DNA of 64,000 bases from Iamia sp. SCSIO 61187 (GCF_019443745.1 NZ_CP050948.1:1984001-2048000), one strand, 5' to 3'; positions 8,528 through 17,399 are shown, counted from the stretch's first letter. Numbers and translations: made by a program. Notes: generated from the letters alone by a model not told the origin.

Positions 8528-11375
8528 TTGCCGAAGAAGATCCGCGTCCACGAGCTCGCCAAGGAGCTAGGCCTCACCAACAAGGAGGCGCTCGACCTCT
8601 GCGCGGGTCTGGGCATGGACGTCAAGACCCACTCCTCGGGTGTCGAGGAGGCTCAGGCCGACCGGGCCCGCCGCAAGGCACACCGCGAGGGCATGGTCCG
8701 CGAGGTGCAGCCCGACGAGCCCGCCAAGGCGCCGAAGAAGGCGTCGGGCAAGGCCAAGGCGGCCAACGCCGCCGCCGACGCCGCCCCGCCGGCCACCGCG
8801 CCCCCCGCCGCCGCCCCGGCTCCCGAGGCCCCCGCCCCGGAGGCGCCCGCCGCCCCTGCGGCCGAGGCTCCGGCGCCGGCCCCCGAGGCGCCCGCCGCCC
8901 CGGCCCGGCCCACGCCGCAGGCCCCGCCCCGGCCGCCCGCCGACGCGCCGGCGCCCCCGCCTCCGCCTCGGCCGGCGCCGCCCGACCCCAGCCGCCTGGT
9001 GACCTCCAGCGGCTCGGGCCGCCCGCCCCGCCCGGCCCCCGCCCCCGAGGCGCCGGCCGCCCGCCCGCCCCGAGCCGCCCCGCCCGGGTGCGCCCGGCCC
9101 CGGCAGCCCGCCGCCCCCCGGCGGCCCCGCCGCCCCCGGCGGTGCCGCCCCGCAGGGTCCCGCGGCGCGCAGCGCCCGCCCCGCGCCCCCGCCCCGCCCG
9201 ACGCCCGACATGGCGCCGCGCAGCGGCTCGGGCAAGCCCATCCCGCCGCCCCCCGGCCCGCCCCGGGGCATGTCCGGCCGACCCATCCCGCCGCCGCCCG
9301 GTCTGGGTGGGCGCGGCCCGGCCCCGACGCGCCCCGGTGGTCCCGGCCGCCCCGGTGGCCCCAGCCGCCCCGGTGGGCCGAGCCGTCCCGGTGCCGGCCC
9401 GAGCCGTCCCGGTGGCGCCATGGGCGGTCCCCCGCCCGGTGGTGGCCCCGGCGGCGGTCCCGGCCGCCCCGGCGGTCCCGCCGGTCGTCGTCCCCCGCGT
9501 CGCAAGGGGCGCCGCCGTCGCAACCGCGAAGAGCTGCGGCCCATGGACATGCCGGAGTACACGCCGGCCGAGGCGCCCGTCCCCGAGGGCGAGATCGTCA
9601 TCGAGCGCGGGTCGACCCCGCAGGAGATCGGTCCCAAGCTCAACCGGACGGCCGCCGACGTGGTGCGCTTCCTCATGGCCGAGGGCGAGATGGTCACCGC
9701 GACCCAGTCCCTCACCGACGAGATGATCGAGCTGTTCGCGGTCGACGTCGGGGCCGAGGTCCGTCTCGCCGATCCCGGCGAGGAGGAGGAGGTCGAGCTC
9801 CAGAAGCGCCTCGGCGTCGAGGACCTCGAGGACGACGACGATGACGAGGACGTCATCGAGCGCCCACCGGTCATCACCGTCATGGGCCACGTCGACCACG
9901 GCAAGACCAAGCTCCTCGACCAGATCCGCAACGCCAACGTGGTCGCCGGCGAGGCCGGTGGCATCACCCAGCACATCGGCGCCTACCAGGTCGAGAAGGA
10001 CGGTCGGCTGATCACCTTCATCGACACTCCCGGTCACGAGGCCTTCTCGGCCATGCGGGCCCGGGGCGCCGATGCGACCGACATCGTCGTCCTGGTCGTG
10101 GCGGCCGACGACGGCGTCATGCCCCAGACCCTCGAGGCCCTCGACCACGCCAAGGCGGCCGGCGTCCCCATCGTCGTGGCGATCAACAAGATCGACCGCG
10201 AGAGCGCCGACCCCCAGCGGGTGATGAGCCAGCTGGCCGAGCGCGACCTCGTCCCCGAGGCGTGGGGCGGCGACACGATCATGGTCGAGGTCTCGGCCCT
10301 CCAGAACCTCGGCATCGACGACCTGCTCGAGCAGCTCGTCGTCGTGGCCGACATCGAGGAGCTGACCGCCAACCCCGGCGGCCGGGCCAAGGGCGTCGTG
10401 CTCGAGTCCCACCTCGACGTGGGCCGTGGCCCCGTCGCCTCGCTCCTGGTCGAGCGGGGCACGCTGAAGGTCGGTGACCCGCTGGTCGCCGGCGCGGCGT
10501 GGGGCCGGGTGCGGGCGATCATCGACGACAAGGGCAAGCAGCTCAAGGAGGCGGGCCCCTCCACGCCCGTCGAGGTGCTGGGCCTGTCCGACGTGGCCGT
10601 CGCCGGCGACGACTTCGTGGTCGCCCCCGACGACAAGACCGCCCGCCAGGTCGCCGACCAGCGCGAGCACTACCAGCGGGTCGCCTCCATCTCGGGTTCG
10701 GCCGCCGTCGCCTCCGGCGGCATGAAGCTGGAGGACATCTTCAGCCAGATCCAGGCCGGCGAGGCGGCGACGCTCAACGTCATCGTCAAGGCCGACGTGA
10801 ACGGCTCGCTCGAGGCGGTCACCGAGAGCCTGAAGAAGCTCGAGCGCGACGAGGTGAAGCTGGCCTTCGCCCGCCGCGGCGTCGGGGGCGTCACCAAGGA
10901 CGACATCCAGCTGGCCGTGGCCACCAACGCCACGATCATCGGGTTCAACGTCCGCCCCGACCGCCTCGCCCGCGAGCTCGCCGCCCAGGAGGGCGTCGAG
11001 ATCCGGACCTACGAGATCATCTACAAGCTCATCGAGGACATCGAGAGCGCAATGGTCGGCATGCTGGCTCCGGAGTTCGAGGAGGTCGTCACCGGCGAGG
11101 CCGAGGTCCGGGAGATCTTCCGGGTCCCCCGCATCGGCGCCATCGCGGGCTGCTACGTCACCAACGGCACCATCACCCGTGGGTCCAAGGTCCGCTTCCT
11201 CCGCGAGGGCACCATCATCTGGAAGGGCGCCATCAACTCGCTCAAGCGGTTCAAGGACGACGTGCGTGAGGTCCAGGCCGGCTACGAGTGCGGCATCGGC
11301 CTCACCGACTTCCAGGACCTCAAGCAGGGCGACATCATCGAGACCTACGAGGATCGCGAGATCCCCAGGTCCTAG
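8528..11375 (+). CDS. infB: translation initiation factor IF-2 (frameshifted as given)
   Basis: GTPase that places initiator tRNA on the 30S subunit. A TTG start gives the IF2_N domain ([20 protein letters not shown]), then a Pro/Ala-rich linker. The first frame runs on to a false stop at 9844. The true continuation, [12 protein letters not shown] onward, is in the next frame and carries G1 GHVDHGKT, G3 DTPGHE, G4 NKID and the C-terminal IF-2 domains down to 11375. Frame 3 has a stop at 9000, so the shift must lie after that. Removing one C from the run at 9068-9071 joins the halves as [13 protein letters not shown]. This is an essential gene, so a sequence error or recent indel is likeliest. 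Confidence 0.9.
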
Positions 11376-11384
11376 ACGTGCCTC

Positions 11385-11426
11385 GCTGGCGCCCTCCCCG
11401 CTCCTCCGAGCCGGGTGGGCGCCAGC
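11385..11426. terminator. terminator hairpin after infB
   Basis: GCTGGCGCCC (11385-11394) pairs with GGGCGCCAGC (11417-11426) across a 22-base loop, beginning 10 bases after the infB stop codon. No T tract follows. Confidence 0.5.
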
Positions 11427-11448
11427 GGCGCGTCCGGGCTGGGGCGCG

Positions 11449-11480
11449 CCGGTGACCCGCCGGGTGGGGCGGGTCACCGG
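11449..11480. terminator. bidirectional terminator between infB and the HNH gene
   Basis: CCGGTGACCCGCC (11449-11461) and its exact complement (11468-11480) form a 13-bp stem with a 6-base loop. It sits between two converging genes. It separates infB from ylxP-rbfA, which would otherwise be in one operon. Confidence 0.7.
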
Positions 11481-11531
11481 GGGTCGGGGGTGTGGTGCCG
11501 TGGTGGGCTGCCCGCGTCAGGCGGCGGGTTC

Positions 11532-12896
11532 TCAGGTCCCGGTGCGGGCGTGGCCTGACCCGCCGGGCGGGTGGCCGGGGGCCCGGGTGGGGACGAAGGA
11601 GACGCAGTCCTTGTGGAGCCGTTCGCCGGTGGGTCCGTCGTAGGGGGGCACCTGGGGCATGTCGGCCGACCGGGGCACGTTGGGTCTGCCCGCTCGGTCG
11701 AGGACGAGGCCGTGGCGGTTGGTGAACACCAACCCGTCGGGGTCATCGGCGTTGCCGACGATGCCGAGCTCGCCTTGGTGGTGCAGGCGGTGGTGGTGGG
11801 CGCACAGGCAGCACAGGTTCCAGGTCACGGTCTCGCCGTCGTCTTCCCAGTGGACGATGTGGTGGACCTGCAACCAGAGGGTCTGGTCGCAGCCCGGGAC
11901 CCGGCACCGGTACCCGTCGCGCTTCTCGACCAGGCGCCGGATCCGCCGCGGTGGGGTGCGGTGGTGACGGCTCGTGGCCACCGGGACCGAGCCCTCGGTC
12001 CAGACGATCTCGATGTCGCAGTCGCACAACAGGTACCGGCGCAACCACGACGGCAAGGTCGGCCCGGCGTGCATCTCGGCCCGCCAGGTGTCCCCACAGC
12101 CCTCCGCGGGTCGCTCGAGGTGCAGATGCACCGCCGTGCGGGCGGCGGTCTCAGCACCGGTGGCGTCGGTGGCGTTCACCACGTTGGCCATCCCGACGAG
12201 CGCATCGGCCCACCCCACCCGCCCGACCCCCAGCTCGGCATCGGTCCCCGTGGTCGGGCGCCCCTCAGCCTCTGCCGTGTCTTGGGCGGCTTGGCGGGCG
12301 GCCCGGTGGAGACGGTCCCGGGTGGTGGCCAGGGCCTCCTCGACGACCTTGCCCTCCTCCGCTCCCAGGCGGATCCTCGCCCACCACTGACCATCCTCAT
12401 CCGAGCCGAAGGCCACCTCCCGATGGGTGACCTTGGCCGGGCGGTCCATGGCATCGAGGTCGAAGCAGTACTCACGGGTCGCGGTCACGATCTGCGGGAC
12501 CGTGGCGTTGACCGCCAGCTCGCACACCGAGGCCTCGAACTCCGCCGGGGTGTAGCGGGCCACCGTCGCCGCCTGATCGAGCGACAACCGGCCCTCGGCC
12601 AGGAGGCCCAAGGTGATCGGCAGCTCCGGGGACCGGATGGCCAGACGCAGGACCTGCCGGGCCGTGTGCCGCGACAGGCCCGCCTTCCACATCAACCACT
12701 GCACCGGAGAGTGGATCCCCCACCCCTGCCAGAACCCCTCCCGGAGCGCCTCCGCCGCCAGCGCCACCAGACCCCCGTCGCTGGCGTTGCGCACCCCCGC
12801 CGCCGAGGCCACCCGCGCCTCGAACCCCTCGACGACCGCCCTCGGCTTCTCCCTCTCCACCATCTCGATCGTCAACATCGCCATACCCCTCATCAT
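11532..12896 (-). CDS. DUF222 / HNH endonuclease-domain protein
   Basis: A member of the large actinobacterial DUF222-HNH family (the family of the REP13E12 repeats of Mycobacterium tuberculosis). DUF222 covers roughly residues 20-330 (SRHTARQVLRLA, EGRLSLDQAATVARYTPAEF). The C-terminal HNH domain has CRVPGCDQTLWLQVHHIVHW and CAHHHRLHHQGELGI. Start is one of four nearby ATGs (12896, 12893, 12884, 12878); a 23-bp repeat ends immediately upstream. It is transcribed against the flanking infB and ylxP-rbfA genes and splits that operon, which suggests insertion. DNA cleavage and mobility are family-based inference. Confidence 0.87.
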   Translation of the reverse strand: MMRGMAMLTIEMVEREKPRAVVEGFEARVASAAGVRNASDGGLVALAAEALREGFWQGWGIHSPVQWLMWKAGLSRHTARQVLRLAIRSPELPITLGLLAEGRLSLDQAATVARYTPAEFEASVCELAVNATVPQIVTATREYCFDLDAMDRPAKVTHREVAFGSDEDGQWWARIRLGAEEGKVVEEALATTRDRLHRAARQAAQDTAEAEGRPTTGTDAELGVGRVGWADALVGMANVVNATDATGAETAARTAVHLHLERPAEGCGDTWRAEMHAGPTLPSWLRRYLLCDCDIEIVWTEGSVPVATSRHHRTPPRRIRRLVEKRDGYRCRVPGCDQTLWLQVHHIVHWEDDGETVTWNLCCLCAHHHRLHHQGELGIVGNADDPDGLVFTNRHGLVLDRAGRPNVPRSADMPQVPPYDGPTGERLHKDCVSFVPTRAPGHPPGGSGHARTGT

Positions 12897-12900
12897 GAAC

Positions 12901-12923
12901 AGGGGGTGTGACAGTGAAGCCGG
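12901..12923 (-). repeat. 23-bp dispersed repeat, copy 1 (HNH gene leader)
   Basis: Reads CCGG followed by CTTCACTGTCACACCCCCT on the minus strand, ending 4 bases before the first possible HNH start codon. An identical 23-bp copy lies at 34208-34230 beside lexA, with shorter copies at 34152-34170 and in the recA leader at 17383-17399. Confidence 0.85.
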
Positions 12924-12983
12924 GTCGGGCCGGGCGGGCCCGGCCGGATCTCGATCGCGTGGGTGGTGGAGGGTCGGCGGGCG

Positions 12984-12989
12984 TAGGGT
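12984..12989 (+). promoter_or_regulatory. -10 hexamer of a likely leaderless ylxP-rbfA promoter
   Basis: TAGGGT, then exactly 6 bases, then the ATG of the DUF503 gene, with no Shine-Dalgarno. It would restart transcription downstream of the HNH insertion. Confidence 0.5.
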
Positions 12990-12995
12990 GCACGG

Positions 12996-13289
12996 ATGGT
13001 GGTCGGGTCGTTGCGCGTCGAGCTGCACCTGCCGGCGAGCGGGTCGCTCAAGGCCAAGCGGTCCGAGCTGCGCCCGATCCTCGACGGGGCCCGGCACCGG
13101 TTCCGGATCAGCGCCGCCGAGGTCGATCACCAGGACACCTGGCAGCGCAGCGCCCTGGGGTTCGCCGCCGTGAGCGGCAGCGCCGCCCAGGTCGAGCAGC
13201 TCCTGGACGAGGTCGAACGGTTCGTGTGGTCCCGGCCGGGCGTCGACGTCGTCGACACCCACCGGGCTTGGATGCAGGAGGACGAGTAG
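12996..13289 (+). CDS. ylxP: DUF503 family protein (YlxP)
   Basis: Small protein of 97 residues that commonly sits between infB and rbfA in bacteria. LRVELHLPASGSLKAKRSEL at the N-terminus and the central ISAAEVDHQDTWQRSALGFA are typical of DUF503. Its function is not established; gene context points to ribosome or RNA metabolism. The stop codon overlaps the rbfA GTG by one base (TAGTG). Confidence 0.9.
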   Translation: MVVGSLRVELHLPASGSLKAKRSELRPILDGARHRFRISAAEVDHQDTWQRSALGFAAVSGSAAQVEQLLDEVERFVWSRPGVDVVDTHRAWMQEDE

Positions 13290-13678
13290 TGGCGAAGAGG
13301 TCGAACCCCAAGCGGCAGTACCCCCGCATGGTCCGGGTCAACGAGCTCCTCCGGGAGGTGGTCGCCGAGGCGCTGCAGGACATCGACGACGACCGCCTGG
13401 TCGACGTGGCCATCACCAACGTGCGGTGCGACGCCGACCTGGCCAACGCCGTCGTGCACTACGACGTGCTGGCCGGGGCCGACGCCGACGACGAGGTGAT
13501 CGAGGCCTTCGCCGAGCTCCGGCCCCGCCTGCAGGCGATCATCAACCGCGAGACCCGGATGAAGGGCACGCCCAAGCTGACCTTCGCACCGGACCCGGTG
13601 GTCCGCTCGGCGGCCCGGATCGACGACGTGCTGCGCGGCCTCCAGGGCAGCGAGCCCGCCACCGATCCCACCCCCTAG
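13289..13678 (+). CDS. rbfA: ribosome-binding factor A
   Basis: 30S subunit maturation factor needed for 16S rRNA 5' end processing and cold adaptation. The 129 residues include RMVRVNELLREVVAEALQDI at the N-terminus, the KH-like core with VAITNVRCDADLANAVVHYD, and LRPRLQAIINRE. The GTG start overlaps the ylxP stop codon by one base, showing translational coupling. Followed by a 95-bp gap filled with a repeat that duplicates the start of truB. Confidence 0.94.
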   Translation: MAKRSNPKRQYPRMVRVNELLREVVAEALQDIDDDRLVDVAITNVRCDADLANAVVHYDVLAGADADDEVIEAFAELRPRLQAIINRETRMKGTPKLTFAPDPVVRSAARIDDVLRGLQGSEPATDPTP

Positions 13679-13695
13679 GTGGCCTCCCGACCCCA

Positions 13696-13741
13696 CGGAT
13701 CGGACGGCGGCAGACGGCGAGCCGGGCCGGACGGCATCGCC
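13696..13741 (+). repeat. 46-bp direct repeat, copy 1 (upstream of truB)
   Basis: Identical to 13785-13830, offset by 89 bp. It contains the codons of truB residues 4-19 outside the gene. A shorter imperfect echo of its second half occurs at 13741-13759. Confidence 0.9.
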
Positions 13742-13773
13742 CGGCGAGCCGCGCCGGACAGACGGACGGACCG

Positions 13774-14685
13774 GTGACGCCCCCCGGATCGGACGGCGGC
13801 AGACGGCGAGCCGGGCCGGACGGCATCGCCGTGGTCGACAAGCCGGCGGGCTGGACGAGCCACGACGTGGTCGCCAAGAGCCGGGGCCTGCTCGGCACCC
13901 GCAAGGTCGGCCACTCGGGCACCCTGGACCCCGACGCCACGGGTGTCCTGGTGCTCGGGGTGGGCAAGGCCACCCGGCTCCTGCGCTACCTGACCGCGCT
14001 GGGCAAGACCTACGAGGCGGAGATCGTCCTCGGCGTCGAGACCACGACCCTCGACGCCGCCGGCGAGGTCACCGCGACCCACGACATGGCGGGGGTCGCG
14101 ATCGAGGACGCCCGGCGGGTGGTGGCCGAGCAGCTGACGGGGCCGATCCTGCAGGTCCCGCCGATGGTGTCGGCCCTCAAGGTCGACGGCCGCCGGCTCC
14201 ACGAGCTGGCGCGGGAGGGGATCGAGGTCGAGCGCGACGCCCGGCCGGTGACGATCCACCGCTTCGAGGTCGAGGCCACCGACGAGGCGGGGGTCCTGCG
14301 GGCGGTCGTCGACTGCTCGTCGGGGACCTACGTCCGGTCCCTGGCCGCCGACCTCGGGCGGGCCCTGGGCGGGGGCGCGCACCTGCGGGCCCTGCGGCGC
14401 ACCGCCGTCGGGGGCTTCACCCTCGCCGACGCCGTGGCCCTGGAGGCGCTGGGACCCGACCACCTGCTCCCGGTCGCCCGGGCCGTCGGCCACCTGCCCA
14501 CCCTGCGGGTGGGCGGGGACCTGGCGATCGCCGTGGGCCACGGCAAGGTGCTCGACCGCGCCGACCTGGGTGCCGAGGGCGAGGGGCCGTGGGCGGTGGT
14601 CGACGACGACGGCACCCTCCGAGCCGTCTACCAGGCGCACAAGGGGGAGACGGCCAAGCCCGAGATGGTCATCCCCACCGCGTAG
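13774..14685 (+). CDS. truB: tRNA pseudouridine(55) synthase TruB
   Basis: Makes pseudouridine 55 in the T loop of tRNAs. The catalytic region KVGHSGTLDPDATGVLVLG (catalytic Asp in GTLDP, about residue 52) is intact, as are GKTYEAEIVLGVETTTLDA, VPPMVSALKVDGRRLHELAREG and CSSGTYVRSLAADLG. Length 303 residues fits actinobacterial TruB. The GTG at 13774 is chosen for a family-like N-terminus; the frame is open upstream through a repeat. Residues 4-19 are encoded by the second copy of a 46-bp direct repeat. Confidence 0.93.
   Translation: MTPPGSDGGRRRAGPDGIAVVDKPAGWTSHDVVAKSRGLLGTRKVGHSGTLDPDATGVLVLGVGKATRLLRYLTALGKTYEAEIVLGVETTTLDAAGEVTATHDMAGVAIEDARRVVAEQLTGPILQVPPMVSALKVDGRRLHELAREGIEVERDARPVTIHRFEVEATDEAGVLRAVVDCSSGTYVRSLAADLGRALGGGAHLRALRRTAVGGFTLADAVALEALGPDHLLPVARAVGHLPTLRVGGDLAIAVGHGKVLDRADLGAEGEGPWAVVDDDGTLRAVYQAHKGETAKPEMVIPTA
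13785..13830 (+). repeat. 46-bp direct repeat, copy 2 (within truB 5' end)
   Basis: Exact second copy of 13696-13741; it encodes truB residues about 4-19 (ending DGIA). Copy 2 continues into the conserved gene, so copy 1 is the extra one. Confidence 0.9.
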
Positions 14686-14730
14686 CCCGGGGTGGCGCGG
14701 AACTCGGGCGCGCCCGGCGGACGGGCCTGC

Positions 14731-14736
14731 CACCAT
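14731..14736 (+). promoter_or_regulatory. -10-like hexamer for the PNPOx-family gene
   Basis: CACCAT followed by 6 bases and the GTG start at 14743; no Shine-Dalgarno. Matches the (T/C)AnnnT-N6-start pattern seen at several genes here. Confidence 0.4.
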
Positions 14737-14742
14737 CACGCC

Positions 14743-15420
14743 GTGCCCTCGACCCTGCCGCCGCCGCCCGACCCTCCGGCCCCGCCGCCCTCCCCGGAGG
14801 CCACGGTGCGCCGCGCCCCCGGCCGGGCCCGGTACGACGCCCCGGCCGTCCACGCCGTGCTCGACGCCGGCTTCGTGGCCCACGTGGGCATCGCCGACGG
14901 CGACGACCCCACCGTCATCCCCATGGTCTACGCCCGCGACGGCGACCGGCTCCTGCTCCACGGATCGGTGGCGTCCCGCCTGATGCGCCACGGCGCCGTC
15001 GGGTTCCCGGTGTGCGTGGCCGTCACCCACGTCGACGGCCTCGTCCTGGCCCGCTCGGCGTTCCACCACTCGGTGAACTACCGGAGCGTGGTCGTCCGCG
15101 GCGTCGCCACCAAGGTGACCGATCCGGAGGCCGTCGCCGCCGGCTTCGCCCGGCTGGTCGACCACGTCGCCCCCGGCCGCTCGGAGGTCGTGCGGGCCCC
15201 GGACCGGGCCGAGGCGCGCCAGACGATGCTGCTCGAGGTCCCCCTCGACGACGCCTCGGTGAAGGTGCGCACCGGCCCACCGATCGACGACGAGCGCGAC
15301 CTCGAGCTCCCCGTCTGGGCCGGCGTCGTGCCCCTCCCGGTGGTCCCGGCCGAGCCCGTCCCGGCCGAGGACCTCCACCCGGGGGCCGGCGCCCCGCCGG
15401 CGCACGTCACCCACCCGTAG
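14743..15420 (+). CDS. pyridoxamine 5'-phosphate oxidase-like flavoprotein
   Basis: Split-barrel FMN-binding protein of the Pyridox_ox_2/NimA-like group, 225 residues. FVAHVGIADGDDPTVIPMVY, LLLHGSVASRLMRH and the AVTHVDGLVLARSAFHHSVN stretch are the recognisable parts; N- and C-terminal extensions are Pro-rich. Family members are flavin or F420 enzymes acting on small molecules; the substrate here is unknown. The GTG at 14743 is chosen because a CAnnnT hexamer sits exactly 6 bases upstream. It follows truB on the same strand and converges on a LysR gene. Confidence 0.82.
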   Translation: MPSTLPPPPDPPAPPPSPEATVRRAPGRARYDAPAVHAVLDAGFVAHVGIADGDDPTVIPMVYARDGDRLLLHGSVASRLMRHGAVGFPVCVAVTHVDGLVLARSAFHHSVNYRSVVVRGVATKVTDPEAVAAGFARLVDHVAPGRSEVVRAPDRAEARQTMLLEVPLDDASVKVRTGPPIDDERDLELPVWAGVVPLPVVPAEPVPAEDLHPGAGAPPAHVTHP

Positions 15421-15432
15421 GCCGGGCGACGA

Positions 15433-16305
15433 TCACCCCGCCGTCGGGGCCAGGTCGAGGAAGGCGCGGGCGGCGGGGGAGAGGGCGCCGCGGCGGTGGA
15501 CGAACCCGACCTCCCGCCGCAGGGGCGGGTCGAGGCGGGCGACGACGGCGCCGCCGGCCGCGGCCTGCCGGGCCTGCGGCTCGGCCAGGAGGGCGGAACC
15601 GGCGCCGGCCACGACCAGCGGGGCCAGCGCCTCGCGGTGGGCGGTCTCGACCACCACGTGCGGCTCGACGCCCGCCGCCTCGCAGGCGTCGTCGAGCAGG
15701 GCGCGGGTCGAGGTCCCGACCGGCGTGCTCACCAGGTCGAGGTCGCCCAGGCGGTGCCGGGCGACCCGCCGGGTCTGCGCCAGGCGGGTGCCGGGCGGGG
15801 CCACGAGCACCACCTCGTGGCTGGCGACGGGGTGGACGTCGAGACCGACGTCGACCCGCCCGACCTCGGCCAGGCCGAGCTCGGCGTCGCCCCGTCGGAC
15901 CTGCTCGATCACCGCCACCCGCAGGTCCGGGGCGCTGATCCGCACGGTGATCGACGGGTGGGCGAGGCGGAAGCGCCCCACCAGGTCGGCCAGCGGGTCG
16001 ACGGCGAGGGTCGGCAGGGCCACGAGGTCGAGCCGCCCGGCCTCGAGCCCGGCCACGTCGGCGGCGGCCTGGCGGGCGGCGGACGCGGCGCGGAGCACCT
16101 GGCGGGCGGGCCCGAGGAACGCCTCCCCGGCGGCGGTGAGGACGACCTGACGGCCCCGGACGAACAGGGTGAGGCCCAGCTCCCGCTCGAGGGCGGCGAC
16201 CGACTGGGACAGCGCCGGCTGGGTGATGCCGACCGCGTCGGCGGCGGCGGTGAAGCCCCCCTCGTCGACGACGGCGGCCACGTGCTCGAGCTGGCGGATC
16301 TCCAT
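15433..16305 (-). CDS. LysR-family transcriptional regulator
   Basis: 290-residue activator/repressor. The N-terminal winged helix-turn-helix (MEIRQLEHVAAVVDEGGFTA, AVGITQPALSQSVAALEREL) is followed by the effector-binding domain (about 90-290). It is divergent from a TauE/SafE exporter gene, the usual arrangement for a LysR regulator and its target. A palindrome ATAGG-N5-CCTAT of the T-N11-A type overlaps its own start codon, suggesting autoregulation. Confidence 0.92.
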   Translation of the reverse strand: MEIRQLEHVAAVVDEGGFTAAADAVGITQPALSQSVAALERELGLTLFVRGRQVVLTAAGEAFLGPARQVLRAASAARQAAADVAGLEAGRLDLVALPTLAVDPLADLVGRFRLAHPSITVRISAPDLRVAVIEQVRRGDAELGLAEVGRVDVGLDVHPVASHEVVLVAPPGTRLAQTRRVARHRLGDLDLVSTPVGTSTRALLDDACEAAGVEPHVVVETAHREALAPLVVAGAGSALLAEPQARQAAAGGAVVARLDPPLRREVGFVHRRGALSPAARAFLDLAPTAG

Positions 16306-16318
16306 AGGGAGATCCTAT
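16304..16318. promoter_or_regulatory. LysR-type operator (T-N11-A palindrome)
   Basis: ATAGGGAGATCCTAT, a perfect 5-bp inverted repeat with a 5-base centre, overlapping the LysR gene's start codon and 58 bases from the divergent exporter start. Confidence 0.6.
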
Positions 16319-16363
16319 GTAGAGCATCAGCCGAAGCACTTTGATCGATGGTCGTGGTGGCGC

Positions 16364-16369
16364 CACGCT
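16364..16369 (+). promoter_or_regulatory. -10-like hexamer for the TauE/SafE gene
   Basis: CACGCT, 6 bases, GTG at 16376; no Shine-Dalgarno. Same leaderless pattern as other genes in the window. Confidence 0.4.
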
Positions 16370-16375
16370 CGCCCC

Positions 16376-17269
16376 GTGACCGCATCGACCGTCCTCGCCG
16401 TGCTGGCCGTCGGCGCCGCCACCGGGTTCCTCGGCGGGCTGTTCGGCAAGGGTGGCTCGGCCCTCGCCACCCCGGTCCTGGCCGCCCTGGGCATCCCCGC
16501 CATCGTGGCCGTGGCCAGCCCGCTGCCGGCGACCATCCCGGGCACGCTCCTCGCCGCCCGCCAGTACGCGCGCGCCGGGCACGTCGACCGGCGGGTCCTG
16601 GCCTGGTCGGCCGCCGTCGGCCTCCCCGCCACCCTCGCCGGGGCGGCGATGACCCGATGGATCGCCGCCGAGTCCCTCGTCGTCGCCACCGACCTCCTGG
16701 TGGCGGGTCTGGGCATGAGCATCCTGGTCGGCGCCGGGCGCGGCGCGGCCCGCCGGGCCGGGTCCGGTCCGTCGGCGGCCGAGCTCGCCGGCCCGCCGTC
16801 CGCCCTCGGCTCGGAGACGACGACGGCGGCCGCGCCCGGGGCGGTCGATGGCCTGGCCGGGGCGGCGGGCGGCGTCGCCCTCCTCGCCCCCGTCGCCGAC
16901 GATCCGCCCGCGGGCGGGGTGGGGGCGATCGTCGGCGTCGCCGTCGTGGTCGGCGTGGTGGCCGGCCTGCTCGCCAACAGCGGGGGCTTCCTGCTGGCCC
17001 CGCTCCTGCTCGTGGTCCTGCGCCTGCCGGTCCGCCCGGCGCTGGGCACGTCGCTGGCCGTCTCCGCGGCCCTGGCCCTCCCCGGCACCGTGGCCCACGC
17101 CGCCCTCGGCCACGTCGACTGGGGGCTGGTCGGGGTCTTCGGCGCCGCCTCGGTGCCCCTGGCGGCGGTGGGGGCCCGCACCGCGCTGCGGATCGACCCC
17201 CACCGCCTCGAGGTCGTCTTCGGCGCCGTCCTGGTGCTGGCGGCCACGGTCCTGCTGGCCTGGGCCTGA
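16376..17269 (+). CDS. TauE/SafE family membrane transporter
   Basis: Probable sulfite/organosulfonate-type anion exporter in the cytoplasmic membrane, 297 residues. Two TauE repeats are visible: the first with GFLGGLFGKGGSALATPVLAALGI, the second with GVVAGLLANSGGFLLAPLLLVVL and RPALGTSLAVS. About eight hydrophobic segments are separated by a poorly conserved Ala/Gly-rich linker (about 120-170). Divergent from a LysR gene that probably controls it. Substrate is family inference. Confidence 0.85.
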   Translation: MTASTVLAVLAVGAATGFLGGLFGKGGSALATPVLAALGIPAIVAVASPLPATIPGTLLAARQYARAGHVDRRVLAWSAAVGLPATLAGAAMTRWIAAESLVVATDLLVAGLGMSILVGAGRGAARRAGSGPSAAELAGPPSALGSETTTAAAPGAVDGLAGAAGGVALLAPVADDPPAGGVGAIVGVAVVVGVVAGLLANSGGFLLAPLLLVVLRLPVRPALGTSLAVSAALALPGTVAHAALGHVDWGLVGVFGAASVPLAAVGARTALRIDPHRLEVVFGAVLVLAATVLLAWA

Positions 17270-17306
17270 GCGGCGCGGAGGGGCCGGGGGGCGAGGGTCC
17301 TTGCCA

Positions 17307-17320
17307 CGAACGGCTGTTCG
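17307..17320. promoter_or_regulatory. SOS box (LexA operator) of recA
   Basis: CGAACGGCTGTTCG, a perfect CGAAC-N4-GTTCG actinobacterial LexA box, 196 bases before the recA ATG. Confidence 0.9.
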
Positions 17321-17382
17321 AAACTACGCTCCTGTCGTTCCCGATCCACCTGCGCCCCTCGCATGCTCGCCGGCGACCGGCC

Positions 17383-17399
17383 CTACTGTCACACCCCCT
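17383..17399 (+). repeat. dispersed repeat, copy in the recA leader
   Basis: CTACTGTCACACCCCCT shares ACTGTCACACCCCCT exactly with the 23-bp repeat at the HNH gene and at lexA. It lies between the SOS box and recA. Confidence 0.6.

Noticed and set aside
6412-8625. Minus-strand open frame across nusA
   Set aside because: Antisense shadow; no motif, no ribosome binding site, and it spans four certain genes.
13426-13773. Longer TruB starting upstream
   Set aside because: The added residues overlap rbfA and come from the duplicated repeat; they are not TruB-like.
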